NCBI GenBank assembly: GCA_964428835.1
Contig: CAYRZQ010000011.1
Span: forward strand, 24,665 to 88,664
Length of the DNA: 64,000 nt
DNA from: JAIXWP01 sp964428835
GTDB taxonomy: Bacteria > Bacteroidota > Bacteroidia > Flavobacteriales_D > Sanyastnellaceae
Reading direction: 5' to 3'
Position numbers and translations under genes: made by a program. Positions 1 through 8,004 of the stretch are shown in pieces (position 1 is the first letter of the stretch; each line of letters opens with the position of its first letter). The notes under the pieces are model-generated. The model did not search any database. It saw nothing but the letters and a program-made list of their open reading frames with translations, and was not told the DNA's origin.

Positions 1-207
1 GAGAGATGTATGCTTTAGCTTTAGTTCACGATAAAGAGCGTTGATAAGCTCTTCTTTACTTTTAAAATAGACGTAAAGAGTTCCCATACCGATGCCCGCC
101 TTCTTTCCAATGGCGTTCATATTCAAGCCTGCCAGCCCTACTTCACTCACCAATTGGAGTGTAGCAGCATGTATGGCTTTAATTTTATCGGGATCCTTAA
201 GTTTCAT
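1..207 (-). CDS. TetR/AcrR family transcriptional regulator, N-terminal part (cut by window edge)
   Basis: An open frame of 69 codons runs from an ATG at 207 to the window edge. The N-terminus has the TetR helix-turn-helix layout: a helix ending in LVSEVGLAGL, then NAIGKKAGIGMGTLYVYFKSK, whose GTLYVYF core is the usual recognition-helix signature. The ligand-binding half lies outside the window, so the effector and target genes cannot be named. Family assignment is good; function beyond DNA-binding repression is unknown. Confidence 0.85.
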   Translation of the reverse strand, partial: MKLKDPDKIKAIHAATLQLVSEVGLAGLNMNAIGKKAGIGMGTLYVYFKSKEELINALYRELKLKHTSL

Positions 208-250
208 TTCGACTGCAAATATAATAGAATATTTATTCCATAATAAAAAA

Positions 251-279
251 AAACTCCCGAGATAGCCTCTCGGGAGTTT
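251..279 (-). terminator. Rho-independent terminator
   Basis: A perfect 12-bp stem (AAACTCCCGAGA paired with TCTCGGGAGTTT) with a 5-nt loop. On the minus strand it runs into a long T tract. It closes the three-gene minus-strand operon that ends at 314. Confidence 0.9.
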
Positions 280-313
280 TCATGGAGCTAGTAAAAGCTC
301 TTTCGTCTTTTGA

Positions 314-1936
314 TTATTTTTCTACCACTTTACCAATAGCCATTTGTCTCTTCTTATCAACGCTAAAATAGCAAAGGAAGAATACATCATCGTTGAAATT
401 CACTACACCTCTTTCCACAAACTCGAAGTATTTGCTTTCCTTTCCATTCACTTTAGATAACTTCATGCTTCTCTTTTCCAGCACTCCCTCATCATTAAGA
501 ATGGCGTATTCCATTTGAGTATTTCTAATTTCTTTATCTTTTTTCTTAGGGTTTCCAGTCATCGCTCCGTTCTCAAGTTCATAGGCACTTCCGTAGTTGA
601 TCATATATGAGTTACCCTTAAGTGCCGCTATAGAGACATCAGACACATTGCTACCATCATAAATCATCATTCGAGCGAGAACGTCATAGCTTTTTACCTT
701 CATAGAAGCATCCGTAGTAAATACAATTACTCCCATTTTCTGGCAATAGTAGCGTGTGTGACACACTCCTTTTTCGTTACATGTAGTGATGGCTTTATTA
801 TCCATTCCCGAACAAACGACATTCATTTCACCATTCTTCACGATGATGTCTTCGATCAGCATCTTCTTGATAATATACTTTGCTCTTTTCTCTTCTTTTT
901 TAGCTTTTCTGTTTGATTCCTCAGCCTTCTGATTGTTTTTGAAGTGCCTGTAGAAATTCTCATCATATTCAAAAAACTTCACTTCTGATAACTCACCCTT
1001 GTCCAAATTCACTTGTGTGCTGAAGAAGCCGTTAACGTATTCAAAATCTCCATCATCGTCAGGAAGATAATAGAATCCAGCAATGAATAAGTTCTTGCCA
1101 TCTGAAACTAGACGCAAATCATCGTACATGTGAGCATCAGACTTCAAGAATGTTGTTTTGGTGTTGCCTGAGTTTAAATCAGTAAACGTGAATGTAGTAA
1201 AGTAAGTCCAGCGGTTTCGGCGGGGAGCATTCGGATTTTCCTCCTTGGTATCTGTGATCGCACAGAGTACATTATTATCGCTCAACTTGTAGCTACGCTG
1301 AATAAAGTCACTTTTGTTCTTCTTATCTTTAGTGAATGGTAAATCAATTTTACCCGCATCCATAAGCTTAATTTCTGGGCTAAAAACCTTATAATCCGCG
1401 ATTGCTGAGTTGTCATCCTTTGTTCTTTCATTTACCAGAACAATGTTTCCAGAAGTATTTTTTAACTCAGTAATAATCGAGGTGTAGGTCACATTCTTAT
1501 CACGACCACCCACTTCTACTTCGTGAATGGTAGTTAAACCACCAACAACCACGAGGTCTGAGGTCAATTCAAGCACCAGTATCTTTTCACTTGATTTGGT
1601 TCTATCCTTAAAGAAAAGGTAAAGCCCGTTTTCTGAAACTCTTGCAATAGAAAAAAATACTTTGGAGTACTCTTTATTGCTTAGAACGCTTCCTTTAACC
1701 CCTTTCAAAATAAGTTCCTTTTTCTTACTTAAAGAGGCTCTGTCATAGGAAACAAGCGTCGTTACCTTCGAGCCGCTAACCATAGTGTATAGCGTACTTG
1801 AGTTGGCACCAATAAACTCTTCGCTGAGAGCTGTTTTCTTATTCATCATCCTCAAATCAGCCCATTTAAAGCTGATATCCTGAGAGCATAATGAAAATAC
1901 GATGAATAAGAACGGAATAAAAATTAACTTTTTCAT
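314..1936 (-). CDS. Secreted hypothetical protein, third gene of a protease operon
   Basis: 540 residues with a clear signal peptide (MKKLIFIPFLFIVFSLCSQ). The frame stays open further upstream to 2005, but that start would overlap the previous gene and bury the signal peptide, so the ATG at 1936 is preferred. I recognise no domain. The body alternates short beta-strand-like stretches and polar loops, with a charged Lys/Glu-rich segment in the middle and a cysteine-containing turn (about CNEKGVCHTRYYC). It follows the 260-residue gene by 31 nt and is probably co-transcribed with the HtrA-like protease. Likely periplasmic or surface-exposed; function unknown. Confidence 0.75.
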   Translation of the reverse strand: MKKLIFIPFLFIVFSLCSQDISFKWADLRMMNKKTALSEEFIGANSSTLYTMVSGSKVTTLVSYDRASLSKKKELILKGVKGSVLSNKEYSKVFFSIARVSENGLYLFFKDRTKSSEKILVLELTSDLVVVGGLTTIHEVEVGGRDKNVTYTSIITELKNTSGNIVLVNERTKDDNSAIADYKVFSPEIKLMDAGKIDLPFTKDKKNKSDFIQRSYKLSDNNVLCAITDTKEENPNAPRRNRWTYFTTFTFTDLNSGNTKTTFLKSDAHMYDDLRLVSDGKNLFIAGFYYLPDDDGDFEYVNGFFSTQVNLDKGELSEVKFFEYDENFYRHFKNNQKAEESNRKAKKEEKRAKYIIKKMLIEDIIVKNGEMNVVCSGMDNKAITTCNEKGVCHTRYYCQKMGVIVFTTDASMKVKSYDVLARMMIYDGSNVSDVSIAALKGNSYMINYGSAYELENGAMTGNPKKKDKEIRNTQMEYAILNDEGVLEKRSMKLSKVNGKESKYFEFVERGVVNFNDDVFFLCYFSVDKKRQMAIGKVVEK

Positions 1937-1967
1937 TTTATGATTATAGATTATGTAGTTTTCAATT

Positions 1968-2750
1968 TTACCAAGCCAACCCAACAGAATATGTGAATAA
2001 AACAATTAGGTTAGAGAACTCTGTCATTTCATTTCCTTGAGCGACTGCTACTTGATTGTTTGAGAAAATATCACTCACCTCGACCACCTTAATTAAAGGA
2101 AAAGAAATTGTTCTAATGCCGAGTCCATAAGATACACCGTGAATAAAACGACTTTTTGGAATATTCGAAACTTGAGCTCTGTAGGAAATAAAAATAGTTT
2201 GATGCGTAACACCATATTCGCCAGTGAGTCGTGACAAATCGATAAAATCTTCAGAATTACTGAAAGAGAATACTTCTTTTTGTCTTCTGTAACGAAGCTC
2301 TATGCCCCGACCATCCATATCTTTAGGTTCATCGAATAGCACTCTTAGGCCCACTTGAAACCACGGACGAGCCTCTATTGATCTGCTATAATTAAAAAAC
2401 TGATAATAATCGAGCTCACTCGAACTACCTCCTCCTGAAGCCCACTCCGCATTATATGCACGATGTACGAAATCATTTCCCACAGGAATACCTGCCGAAA
2501 CAAGACCGACTAATTGAGGGAAATAAATTTGACGTTGATATTCAAATGACAACTGGCCTCTTGTTAGAGCCATCAATTCGAAAGAAAGGCCATTCTTGAC
2601 GCTGGATAAGTTGCTGGCTCCCCTTCCCAAGATCGGTTCCTTCTGTGAACTTTGAGGTGTGTACTTCTTGTCAAGTTCTGAGTAATCTGACTGCGAAAGG
2701 AATACTAATGGGCATAGTACTATCAGCGCAGATATAATGGAATTCTTCAT
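1968..2750 (-). CDS. Secreted hypothetical protein, possible outer-membrane beta-barrel
   Basis: 260 residues starting with a signal peptide (MKNSIISALIVLCPLVFLSQS). The rest is rich in short amphipathic strands with aromatic residues (for example FELMALTRGQLSFEYQR and IELRYRRQKEVFSF) and ends in a strand, VLFTYSVGLAW. This is the pattern of a small outer-membrane barrel, although the ending W rather than F is less typical. It begins 2 nt after the HtrA-like gene, so the two are almost certainly one transcript. No family is recognised. Confidence 0.75.
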   Translation of the reverse strand: MKNSIISALIVLCPLVFLSQSDYSELDKKYTPQSSQKEPILGRGASNLSSVKNGLSFELMALTRGQLSFEYQRQIYFPQLVGLVSAGIPVGNDFVHRAYNAEWASGGGSSSELDYYQFFNYSRSIEARPWFQVGLRVLFDEPKDMDGRGIELRYRRQKEVFSFSNSEDFIDLSRLTGEYGVTHQTIFISYRAQVSNIPKSRFIHGVSYGLGIRTISFPLIKVVEVSDIFSNNQVAVAQGNEMTEFSNLIVLFTYSVGLAW

Positions 2751-2752
2751 TA

Positions 2753-4012
2753 TTAGTAAACCTTTATTAATACCACAAAGTCCGTGATCTTCTTTAGCTG
2801 TTCCTCAAGTGATAAATCCGCCAGTAAATTTTTAGAGGGTATTTCTATATTGGCGCTCTCCAACAAGATTTGAAGGTAGCTAGATTTTACTGCGTAGCTA
2901 ACGTTATCTGCATTGGTGATTTTGGCGGATACTACACCGACGAGTTCTCCCTTTGAGTTAAATACCGGCCCTCCGCTATTTCCTGGCTGCACACCAAGGT
3001 TGGTTTGAAACGAATTGATCGCATTATTAAAACCACTTTTAGCACTCACCCTTCCATCTGTGAATTTCGGCTCATTACCGAGACCAGATAAAAACAAAGG
3101 AAATCCAAGTGTGAAAATTGAAACTCCCAAATCCAGATTACCCGACTTAAAGCCATAAGGAATTTCACCAATAGAAAATGATGAATCAACAATGCGCAGC
3201 AACGCAAGATCATTGGCTGGGTCGACTGATACAATGGCTAGTGGAACTTCTTTGTGCACATCTCCGGATATTATCTCCGCCATAAATTTTGAAGAACCTT
3301 CTACTACGTGATGATTGGTAACTATATATCCCGACTGAGAAATGATGAAACCCGAGCCACTTGATTTTACATCCTTAAAAGACTTTGAGTAGTTCGAGTC
3401 AACCGACTTCAAAATTAAGTTTTCAAATGAAACCTCACTCGATTTATTGGCTACCACTACCCCAATTGAATTGCCCGTCAACTCAATCTTTCTCATCTTG
3501 AATTGAATGACATTATTGATATAAAAAACAAAGTACTCGTCAGTAGTTGATACTCTTAAATTAACTTTATTGTTGTTGACTAATTCCGAACTATAATTCA
3601 TGTCGGCCATTGTCTCGTGTACTCCTCTGGAAAAGTAGCCAATGCTAAAATATTTGTAGGAAGTAGTGAAATACAGATAATTATCCCAGTCACTGAAACC
3701 TATTAATAGTCCAGAGCTCGCTTCATTCTCTGCCCCTGACTTGATGAGGTTTGTAGAAATATCAAATTCTTCGAAGTTATGATTGACATTAATAAATCTA
3801 CTAGTTCCTTTCGCAGTAAGACTGGTAATTTTGAGCTTGCCATCTTCGATGTTCGCTTTTGACATCTTGCTCTCGAAAAGCTCCCATTTATTTGTATTAT
3901 CGAGAAACTCGTCGGAAAAAATAATCTTCTGTTGGCCTATTAAATCATTATGAAAAAATGAACATAAACAGATTAAGGAAGACAGAACGATAGTTCGTTT
4001 TCTGATTGACAT
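2753..4012 (-). CDS. HtrA/DegP-like trypsin-fold serine protease with N-terminal lectin-like domain
   Basis: 419 residues. After a signal peptide, residues 30-205 form a beta-sandwich of the LamG / keto-disaccharide-hydrolase type (FSDEFLDNTNKWELFES near the start). Residues 218-400 are a trypsin-like domain with a complete triad: H235 in TNHHVV, D268 in NDLALL and S346 in the loop GNSGGP. No PDZ domain follows, unlike classical DegP. Expected in the periplasm, cleaving or guarding envelope proteins. It is first in an operon with two secreted unknowns (2-nt and 31-nt gaps), which are its likely partners or substrates. Protease call firm; lectin-like domain moderately sure. Confidence 0.85.
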   Translation of the reverse strand: MSIRKRTIVLSSLICLCSFFHNDLIGQQKIIFSDEFLDNTNKWELFESKMSKANIEDGKLKITSLTAKGTSRFINVNHNFEEFDISTNLIKSGAENEASSGLLIGFSDWDNYLYFTTSYKYFSIGYFSRGVHETMADMNYSSELVNNNKVNLRVSTTDEYFVFYINNVIQFKMRKIELTGNSIGVVVANKSSEVSFENLILKSVDSNYSKSFKDVKSSGSGFIISQSGYIVTNHHVVEGSSKFMAEIISGDVHKEVPLAIVSVDPANDLALLRIVDSSFSIGEIPYGFKSGNLDLGVSIFTLGFPLFLSGLGNEPKFTDGRVSAKSGFNNAINSFQTNLGVQPGNSGGPVFNSKGELVGVVSAKITNADNVSYAVKSSYLQILLESANIEIPSKNLLADLSLEEQLKKITDFVVLIKVY

Positions 4013-4030
4013 TGATTAAAGGTTGTGCCG

Positions 4031-4064
4031 CGAAATTAGTTAAAATCATTCAAACAATCGCAAA
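4031..4064 (-). promoter_or_regulatory. Likely promoter of the protease operon
   Basis: On the minus strand TTTG (4064-4061) is followed after 22 nt by TAATTTCG (4038-4031), a 7/8 match to the Bacteroidota -7 box TAnnTTTG. The box ends 18 nt before the ATG at 4012. Confidence 0.5.
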
Positions 4065-4118
4065 TCGCCCATTTGAAGATTACATTAACAAATGCAATTC
4101 AGAAGCTACATAACAATA

Positions 4119-4148
4119 AACCCCACATTATCAAAATAATGTGGGGTT
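4119..4148 (-). terminator. Rho-independent terminator after the LytTR regulator
   Basis: A 13-bp perfect stem, AACCCCACATTAT with ATAATGTGGGGTT, closes a 4-nt loop. It is followed on the minus strand by TTATTGTTATG. It lies just downstream of the regulator gene ending at 4197. Confidence 0.75.
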
Positions 4149-4196
4149 CAAATAAAACGGGATAACTATTTATAAATCAAAAGAACTTAATTCTGT

Positions 4197-4919
4197 TTAA
4201 ATTAACTTAATGCGATCCATGAGTTGGTCTTTGAATGTTCTAGAAATCGGCACGTCTTTCGTTGGCATCTTGACATTGAAATTGGCCATATCGATATCTT
4301 CAATCATATCCATATTGATAACGAAATTTCGGTTTACTTGAATGAATTTCTCTCTTGGTAATTTATCAATCAAGTCTTTAAGGGATATTTTACAGTTGAT
4401 CATTCGCTGCCCAATACTTAATGCGCTGTATTTTCCATCGACCTCAACAAATTCAATGTCCTTGATGTAAAGTTTCTTCAAGCGGTTGCCGACACGGGTG
4501 TACAAACATTCCTCTACAGGAGCCTTATCAGTAGTGAAACCAGAAATACTCTTGCTATGTTCGATAGCCAAGGCTACGGACCTCTTGAAGCTTACTTTTT
4601 CGATCGGCTTACTAATGAATGCCAGAGGAGTGGCAAGTTTTGCCTCGTTGAAGAACTCCTCATTACTATAAGCGGTTAAAAATAAAACTGGTGCTTTTCG
4701 AATTTCGTGCATTTTCTTGGCCAACTCAATACCATTGGTTGTTCCGTTGATACTAATGTCACAAATAACGACGTGTGGGTTTTTGACCGTAAACAACACC
4801 AAAGCATCGACAGCATTATCTGCAAAGCCAACAATTTCATGTCCCATTTCAGAGATGATCACTTCAAGGTTGGCTCTAACCACCATGTCATCTTCCACAA
4901 TCAAGATCTTAGCACTCAT
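4197..4919 (-). CDS. LytTR-family response regulator
   Basis: 240 residues counted from the ATG at 4919. An upstream extension to 4958 lacks any conserved sequence. Residues 4-120 are a receiver domain with the acidic pocket E9-D10-D11, phospho-acceptor D54 (VICDIS), T82 and K104 (FISKP). Residues about 140-240 are a LytTR DNA-binding domain (IKDIEFVEVDGKYSAL, then FIQVNRNFVINMDMI). Such proteins usually work with LytS/YehU-type sensor kinases, but none is encoded in this window. Output genes are unknown. Family call is firm. Confidence 0.92.
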   Translation of the reverse strand: MSAKILIVEDDMVVRANLEVIISEMGHEIVGFADNAVDALVLFTVKNPHVVICDISINGTTNGIELAKKMHEIRKAPVLFLTAYSNEEFFNEAKLATPLAFISKPIEKVSFKRSVALAIEHSKSISGFTTDKAPVEECLYTRVGNRLKKLYIKDIEFVEVDGKYSALSIGQRMINCKISLKDLIDKLPREKFIQVNRNFVINMDMIEDIDMANFNVKMPTKDVPISRTFKDQLMDRIKLI

Positions 4920-5170
4920 AAGCAAAGTAGTTTTAGTAAACGAAAAATGTTTAAACAAATAAACTTGGCGTATTTCGCCGAAGCAAGCAAACTCATACCT
5001 AATTTTTTCACTTCATACCCCCAAAACTGTCAAAGAAGGTATTTTCCATTCCTTTTCATTTTTTTGGCACGGGGTATTTTTTGCGATAATGGTAAAAAAA
5101 AGGGTATGATTGGCAATTCTGAGGGAATAAAAATAAAAAGCACAAGATGCTAATAATCAGTAATTTAACC

Positions 5171-5199
5171 CTGAATTCAGAATACTGAATACTGAATAC
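5171..5199. repeat. Short tandem repeat of an AATACTG unit in the clpS upstream region
   Basis: CTGAATTCAG is followed by AATACTGAATACTGAATACC, about three copies of a 7-nt unit. It lies in the 450-bp gap between the LytTR gene and clpS, an AT-rich stretch in which I find no convincing gene. Its only other signal is the clpS promoter. Confidence 0.6.
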
Positions 5200-5338
5200 C
5201 AACAACTTAGAAAAAAGCAACATGTGCAATACAATAAAAAACTCTCTCTTCGATTTGTACCCGAAATCATGCATTTCATGGCTCTAAGTCATTGTGACTC
5301 AACAACTGTTTAATATCCTAAAGAATTCAAAAATTTTG

Positions 5339-5346
5339 TATTTTTG
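5339..5346 (+). promoter_or_regulatory. -7 box of the clpS promoter
   Basis: TATTTTTG matches TAnnTTTG exactly and lies 23 nt before the clpS ATG. A matching -33 TTTG is not obvious. Confidence 0.55.
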
Positions 5347-5369
5347 CAAGAGTTAAAACAACGTCGAGC

Positions 5370-5642
5370 ATGTCCAATTACGAATTAGAAGAAGTACTAC
5401 TAGAGAATGTAGCTACCGTTGACACCAAGAAAATCGTGCTTTTCAACGATGATGTCAACACGTTCGATTTCGTGATTCAATCTCTAATCGAATTGTGCGG
5501 ACACGAGCCTATTCAAGCCGAACAATGCACTCTCCTTGTGCATTACAAAGGCAAATGCGACGTCAAAGAAGGAGAATATAACAAATTAGAACCTATCTGT
5601 ACTGCCCTTTTAGACAGAGGCCTCACAGCAGAAATTCAGTAA
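5370..5642 (+). CDS. clpS: ATP-dependent Clp protease adaptor ClpS
   Basis: 90 residues, the normal size. After a short variable arm comes the ClpS core KIVLFNDDVNTFDFVIQSL, with the conserved NDD used in N-degron binding. A helix ending in CTLLVHYKGKCDVKEGE and the last strand LLDRGLTAEI follow. ClpS binds the ClpA/ClpC N-domain and delivers substrates with destabilising N-terminal residues to ClpP. It lies 6 nt ahead of the M48 protease gene, so both may be read together. Confidence 0.95.
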   Translation: MSNYELEEVLLENVATVDTKKIVLFNDDVNTFDFVIQSLIELCGHEPIQAEQCTLLVHYKGKCDVKEGEYNKLEPICTALLDRGLTAEIQ

Positions 5643-5648
5643 CTTTTT

Positions 5649-6455
5649 ATGCGTAAAATCACCATTACTATGGCAATACTTCTAGGTATTGCTTACATCG
5701 TTTCTTGTACAAGAGTTCCAATTACTGGTCGAAGACAAATGAATCTCGTGCCTGAATCGGAAATGATTGCAATGAGCCTCACTGCGTACTCTGACTTTCT
5801 AAGTCAAAATTATGTATTACCAACGAGCGACAATCGCACACAAATGGTGCAGCGCATTGGTAACAATATCAAAACTGCTTGTGAGCAATTCTTAAGAGAA
5901 AATGGACAAGAAAAACGCGTTGAAGGCTTTCAGTGGGCTTTTAACGTTGTGGATGATCCAACAGTGAATGCTTGGTGCATGCCAGGAGGTAAGGTAGTTG
6001 TGTACACTGGAATTCTTCCTGTCACACAAGATGAAAATAGCTTAGCAGTAGTAATGGGACACGAGGTTGCACACGCCATTGCAAGACATGGTAATGAGCG
6101 CATGAGTCAAGGCTTAGTGCTCAATGCAGCAGGCGCTACGCTCGGTGTATTGATGAGTGAAAAACCAGAACTTGCTCGTGATATCTTCTTACAATCTTAT
6201 GGTATTGGTAGCACGCTCGGTATGTTGGCCTATAGCCGCAATCATGAAATTGAAGCAGACAAATTGGGTCTCATTTTCATGGCAATGGCGGGATACGACC
6301 CACAAGCAAGTATTGGTTTTTGGGAAAGAATGTCTGCTGCAAGCGGCGGAGCTGCTCCACCCGAAATTATGAGTACTCACCCAAGTGATGAAACACGCAT
6401 TCAAACGCTAAAGGAATTTATGCCAGAAGCTTTGAAATATTACAAGCCAAAATAA
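5649..6455 (+). CDS. M48-family zinc metalloprotease lipoprotein (BepA/LoiP/OMA1-like)
   Basis: 268 residues. The N-terminus is a lipoprotein signal with the lipid-carrying cysteine at C20 (AYIVSC), so the protein is membrane-anchored and faces the periplasm. The zinc site is HEVAH at 138-142, with the third ligand E200 in the NHEIEAD motif. The stretch TRVPITGRRQMNLVPESE before the catalytic domain is typical of this subgroup. Family members degrade or assist misassembled outer-membrane proteins. It follows clpS after 6 nt. Exact substrate unknown. Confidence 0.93.
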   Translation: MRKITITMAILLGIAYIVSCTRVPITGRRQMNLVPESEMIAMSLTAYSDFLSQNYVLPTSDNRTQMVQRIGNNIKTACEQFLRENGQEKRVEGFQWAFNVVDDPTVNAWCMPGGKVVVYTGILPVTQDENSLAVVMGHEVAHAIARHGNERMSQGLVLNAAGATLGVLMSEKPELARDIFLQSYGIGSTLGMLAYSRNHEIEADKLGLIFMAMAGYDPQASIGFWERMSAASGGAAPPEIMSTHPSDETRIQTLKEFMPEALKYYKPK

Positions 6456-6510
6456 AACTCAAACGTTCATCTCTGTGTTGAAAAGTCTGAGTTTTGAATT
6501 TCTTCAATGG

Positions 6511-6540
6511 TTGAATTTCCTTTTTCAAAAACTAATTTTG
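6511..6540 (+). promoter_or_regulatory. Promoter of the TPR-glycosyltransferase pair
   Basis: TTG at 6511-6513 is followed after 19 nt by TAATTTTG (6533-6540), a full TAnnTTTG box. The ATG lies 26 nt further on. Confidence 0.65.
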
Positions 6541-6566
6541 AAACAGAATTTTAAACCGCCCAAAAC

Positions 6567-6896
6567 ATGATGATGCAAGACAGACTTAAAATGATTGAAA
6601 CGATGTTGGAAACGAATCCTAAGGATAGTTTTCTTCACTATGCAGCAGCTTTGGAGCATCATAAAAACGGTGATACTTTGCAGGCAATTAAAATCCTAAA
6701 GAGTATTGTAAAAAACGATCCTAACTATCTCGCCAGTTATTATCAACTCGGAAAACTTCTTGAAGAAAAAGGAAAACATCAAGAAGCAATTGACACTTAC
6801 CTTGCTGGTAAAGAAGTCGCCAAACGTCAAAGCGACATGAAAACTCTAGGAGAACTTAGCGAAGCACTTATGCTGCTTGATGTCTACGAAGACTAA
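6567..6896 (+). CDS. Small tetratricopeptide-repeat protein
   Basis: 109 residues. Three ATG codons stand in a row and any could start translation; the first is used here. Two TPR units are visible: about residues 20-52 (DSFLHYAAALEHHKNGDTLQ) and 54-86 (LASYYQLGKLLEEKGKHQEA), with the expected small and aromatic positions. No signal peptide, so cytoplasmic. Its stop lies inside the next gene, overlapping it by 17 nt, so it is translationally coupled to the glycosyltransferase. Probably a scaffold; partner unknown. Confidence 0.85.
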   Translation: MMMQDRLKMIETMLETNPKDSFLHYAAALEHHKNGDTLQAIKILKSIVKNDPNYLASYYQLGKLLEEKGKHQEAIDTYLAGKEVAKRQSDMKTLGELSEALMLLDVYED

Positions 6897-8004
6897 AAAG
6901 AATATCGTTTTTTATTGCAGTTCTATCTCATGGGGTGGATTAGAAATGAACACCGTGAGATATGCGGTTTGGTTGAGGGATTATGGCTACACTATAAAGC
7001 TACTCTGCGTAGCAGATTCTCCGATTCATCAAAAAGCTAAAGAGTATCAACTTGATATTGTAATCGTCGATCGCAATCGAAAATACTTTGATATCATAAA
7101 TGCATTTAAAGTCGCTCATCTCATTAATCAGATTAGTGCAGATATAGTATGGTTTCGCGACACGAGAGACATGTCATTATTGAGCTGGGTCAAAAAAATT
7201 AGCTCAAAAAAATTCAAACTTCTCTACTTCCAGGCAATGCAGTTGGGTGTTGAGAAAAAAGATCTCATTCACACCGCTCGCTTTGCTTCAATTGATTATT
7301 GGGTCTCTACCCTCGATTTTCTCAAGCAACAAGTATTGGAGAAAACAAAAGTTTCCACCGAGAAAATGTACGTGATTCCCATTGGTGTGGATCAAACATT
7401 ACTAGAAAAAAAATCTATCGATAAGCGTGAAGCCAAGCAACAGCTTGGATTAAATCCCAATAAGCTAACTGTTGCTATCATTGGTCGAATTGATCCGCTG
7501 AAGGGGCAACATATTCTCATTAATGCCGCTCAACTTTTGAATCGTGAGGATTTTGAAATTTTGATTGTCGGCGAGTCTACTCGAAATGAGAATAACCGTT
7601 ATGAAGTTGAAATCAAACAGAAGATCCGTTCTTTAGGAATGCAGAACAAAATATTCTTTAAGCCATACAGTGATAATGTAGCCGCATATTATAGTGCTAC
7701 AGATATTTTCGTTATGGCCTCAAAAGGAGAAACTTTTGGAACTGTGACCGTTGAAGCAATGAGCTTTGGAATTCCTGTAGTTGGTACTAATAGCAGCGGA
7801 ACACCCGAGCTGTTGGATTTTGGAAAGGCGGGCTTATTGTTTGAACCCGATAATGCAGAGGAATTGAGTATCAAGTTGCAATTGCTTTTGGATAACGTAG
7901 AAATGCGTGAGGAATTGGGGGAAAAAGGAAAGCGCCGATTCATGGCCTTTTATTCAAAACAAGCCAGTATCGACGCTTTTATTCGCTTGATAGAAAAATC
8001 TTAG
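6880..8004 (+). CDS. GT4-family glycosyltransferase (GT-B fold)
   Basis: 374 residues from the ATG at 6880; a TTG one codon earlier is the alternative. The acceptor-side N-terminal half begins IVFYCSSISWGGLEMN, with the glycine-rich GGLE loop. The donor half has VAIIGRIDPLKGQHILINA and the ExnE motif ETFGTVTVEAMSFGIPVV, typical of retaining GT4 enzymes that use nucleotide sugars. It does not sit in an envelope polysaccharide cluster, so acceptor and sugar are unknown. Its TAG stop overlaps the stop of the convergent sugar dehydrogenase. Confidence 0.9.
   Translation: MSTKTKKNIVFYCSSISWGGLEMNTVRYAVWLRDYGYTIKLLCVADSPIHQKAKEYQLDIVIVDRNRKYFDIINAFKVAHLINQISADIVWFRDTRDMSLLSWVKKISSKKFKLLYFQAMQLGVEKKDLIHTARFASIDYWVSTLDFLKQQVLEKTKVSTEKMYVIPIGVDQTLLEKKSIDKREAKQQLGLNPNKLTVAIIGRIDPLKGQHILINAAQLLNREDFEILIVGESTRNENNRYEVEIKQKIRSLGMQNKIFFKPYSDNVAAYYSATDIFVMASKGETFGTVTVEAMSFGIPVVGTNSSGTPELLDFGKAGLLFEPDNAEELSIKLQLLLDNVEMREELGEKGKRRFMAFYSKQASIDAFIRLIEKS

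Noticed and set aside
1937..2005. Longer N-terminus of the 540-residue exported protein
   Set aside because: Overlaps the upstream gene and displaces the signal peptide.
6454..6495. Terminator after the M48 gene (AAAACTCA / TGAGTTTT)
   Set aside because: 26-nt loop and only a short T run; too weak.
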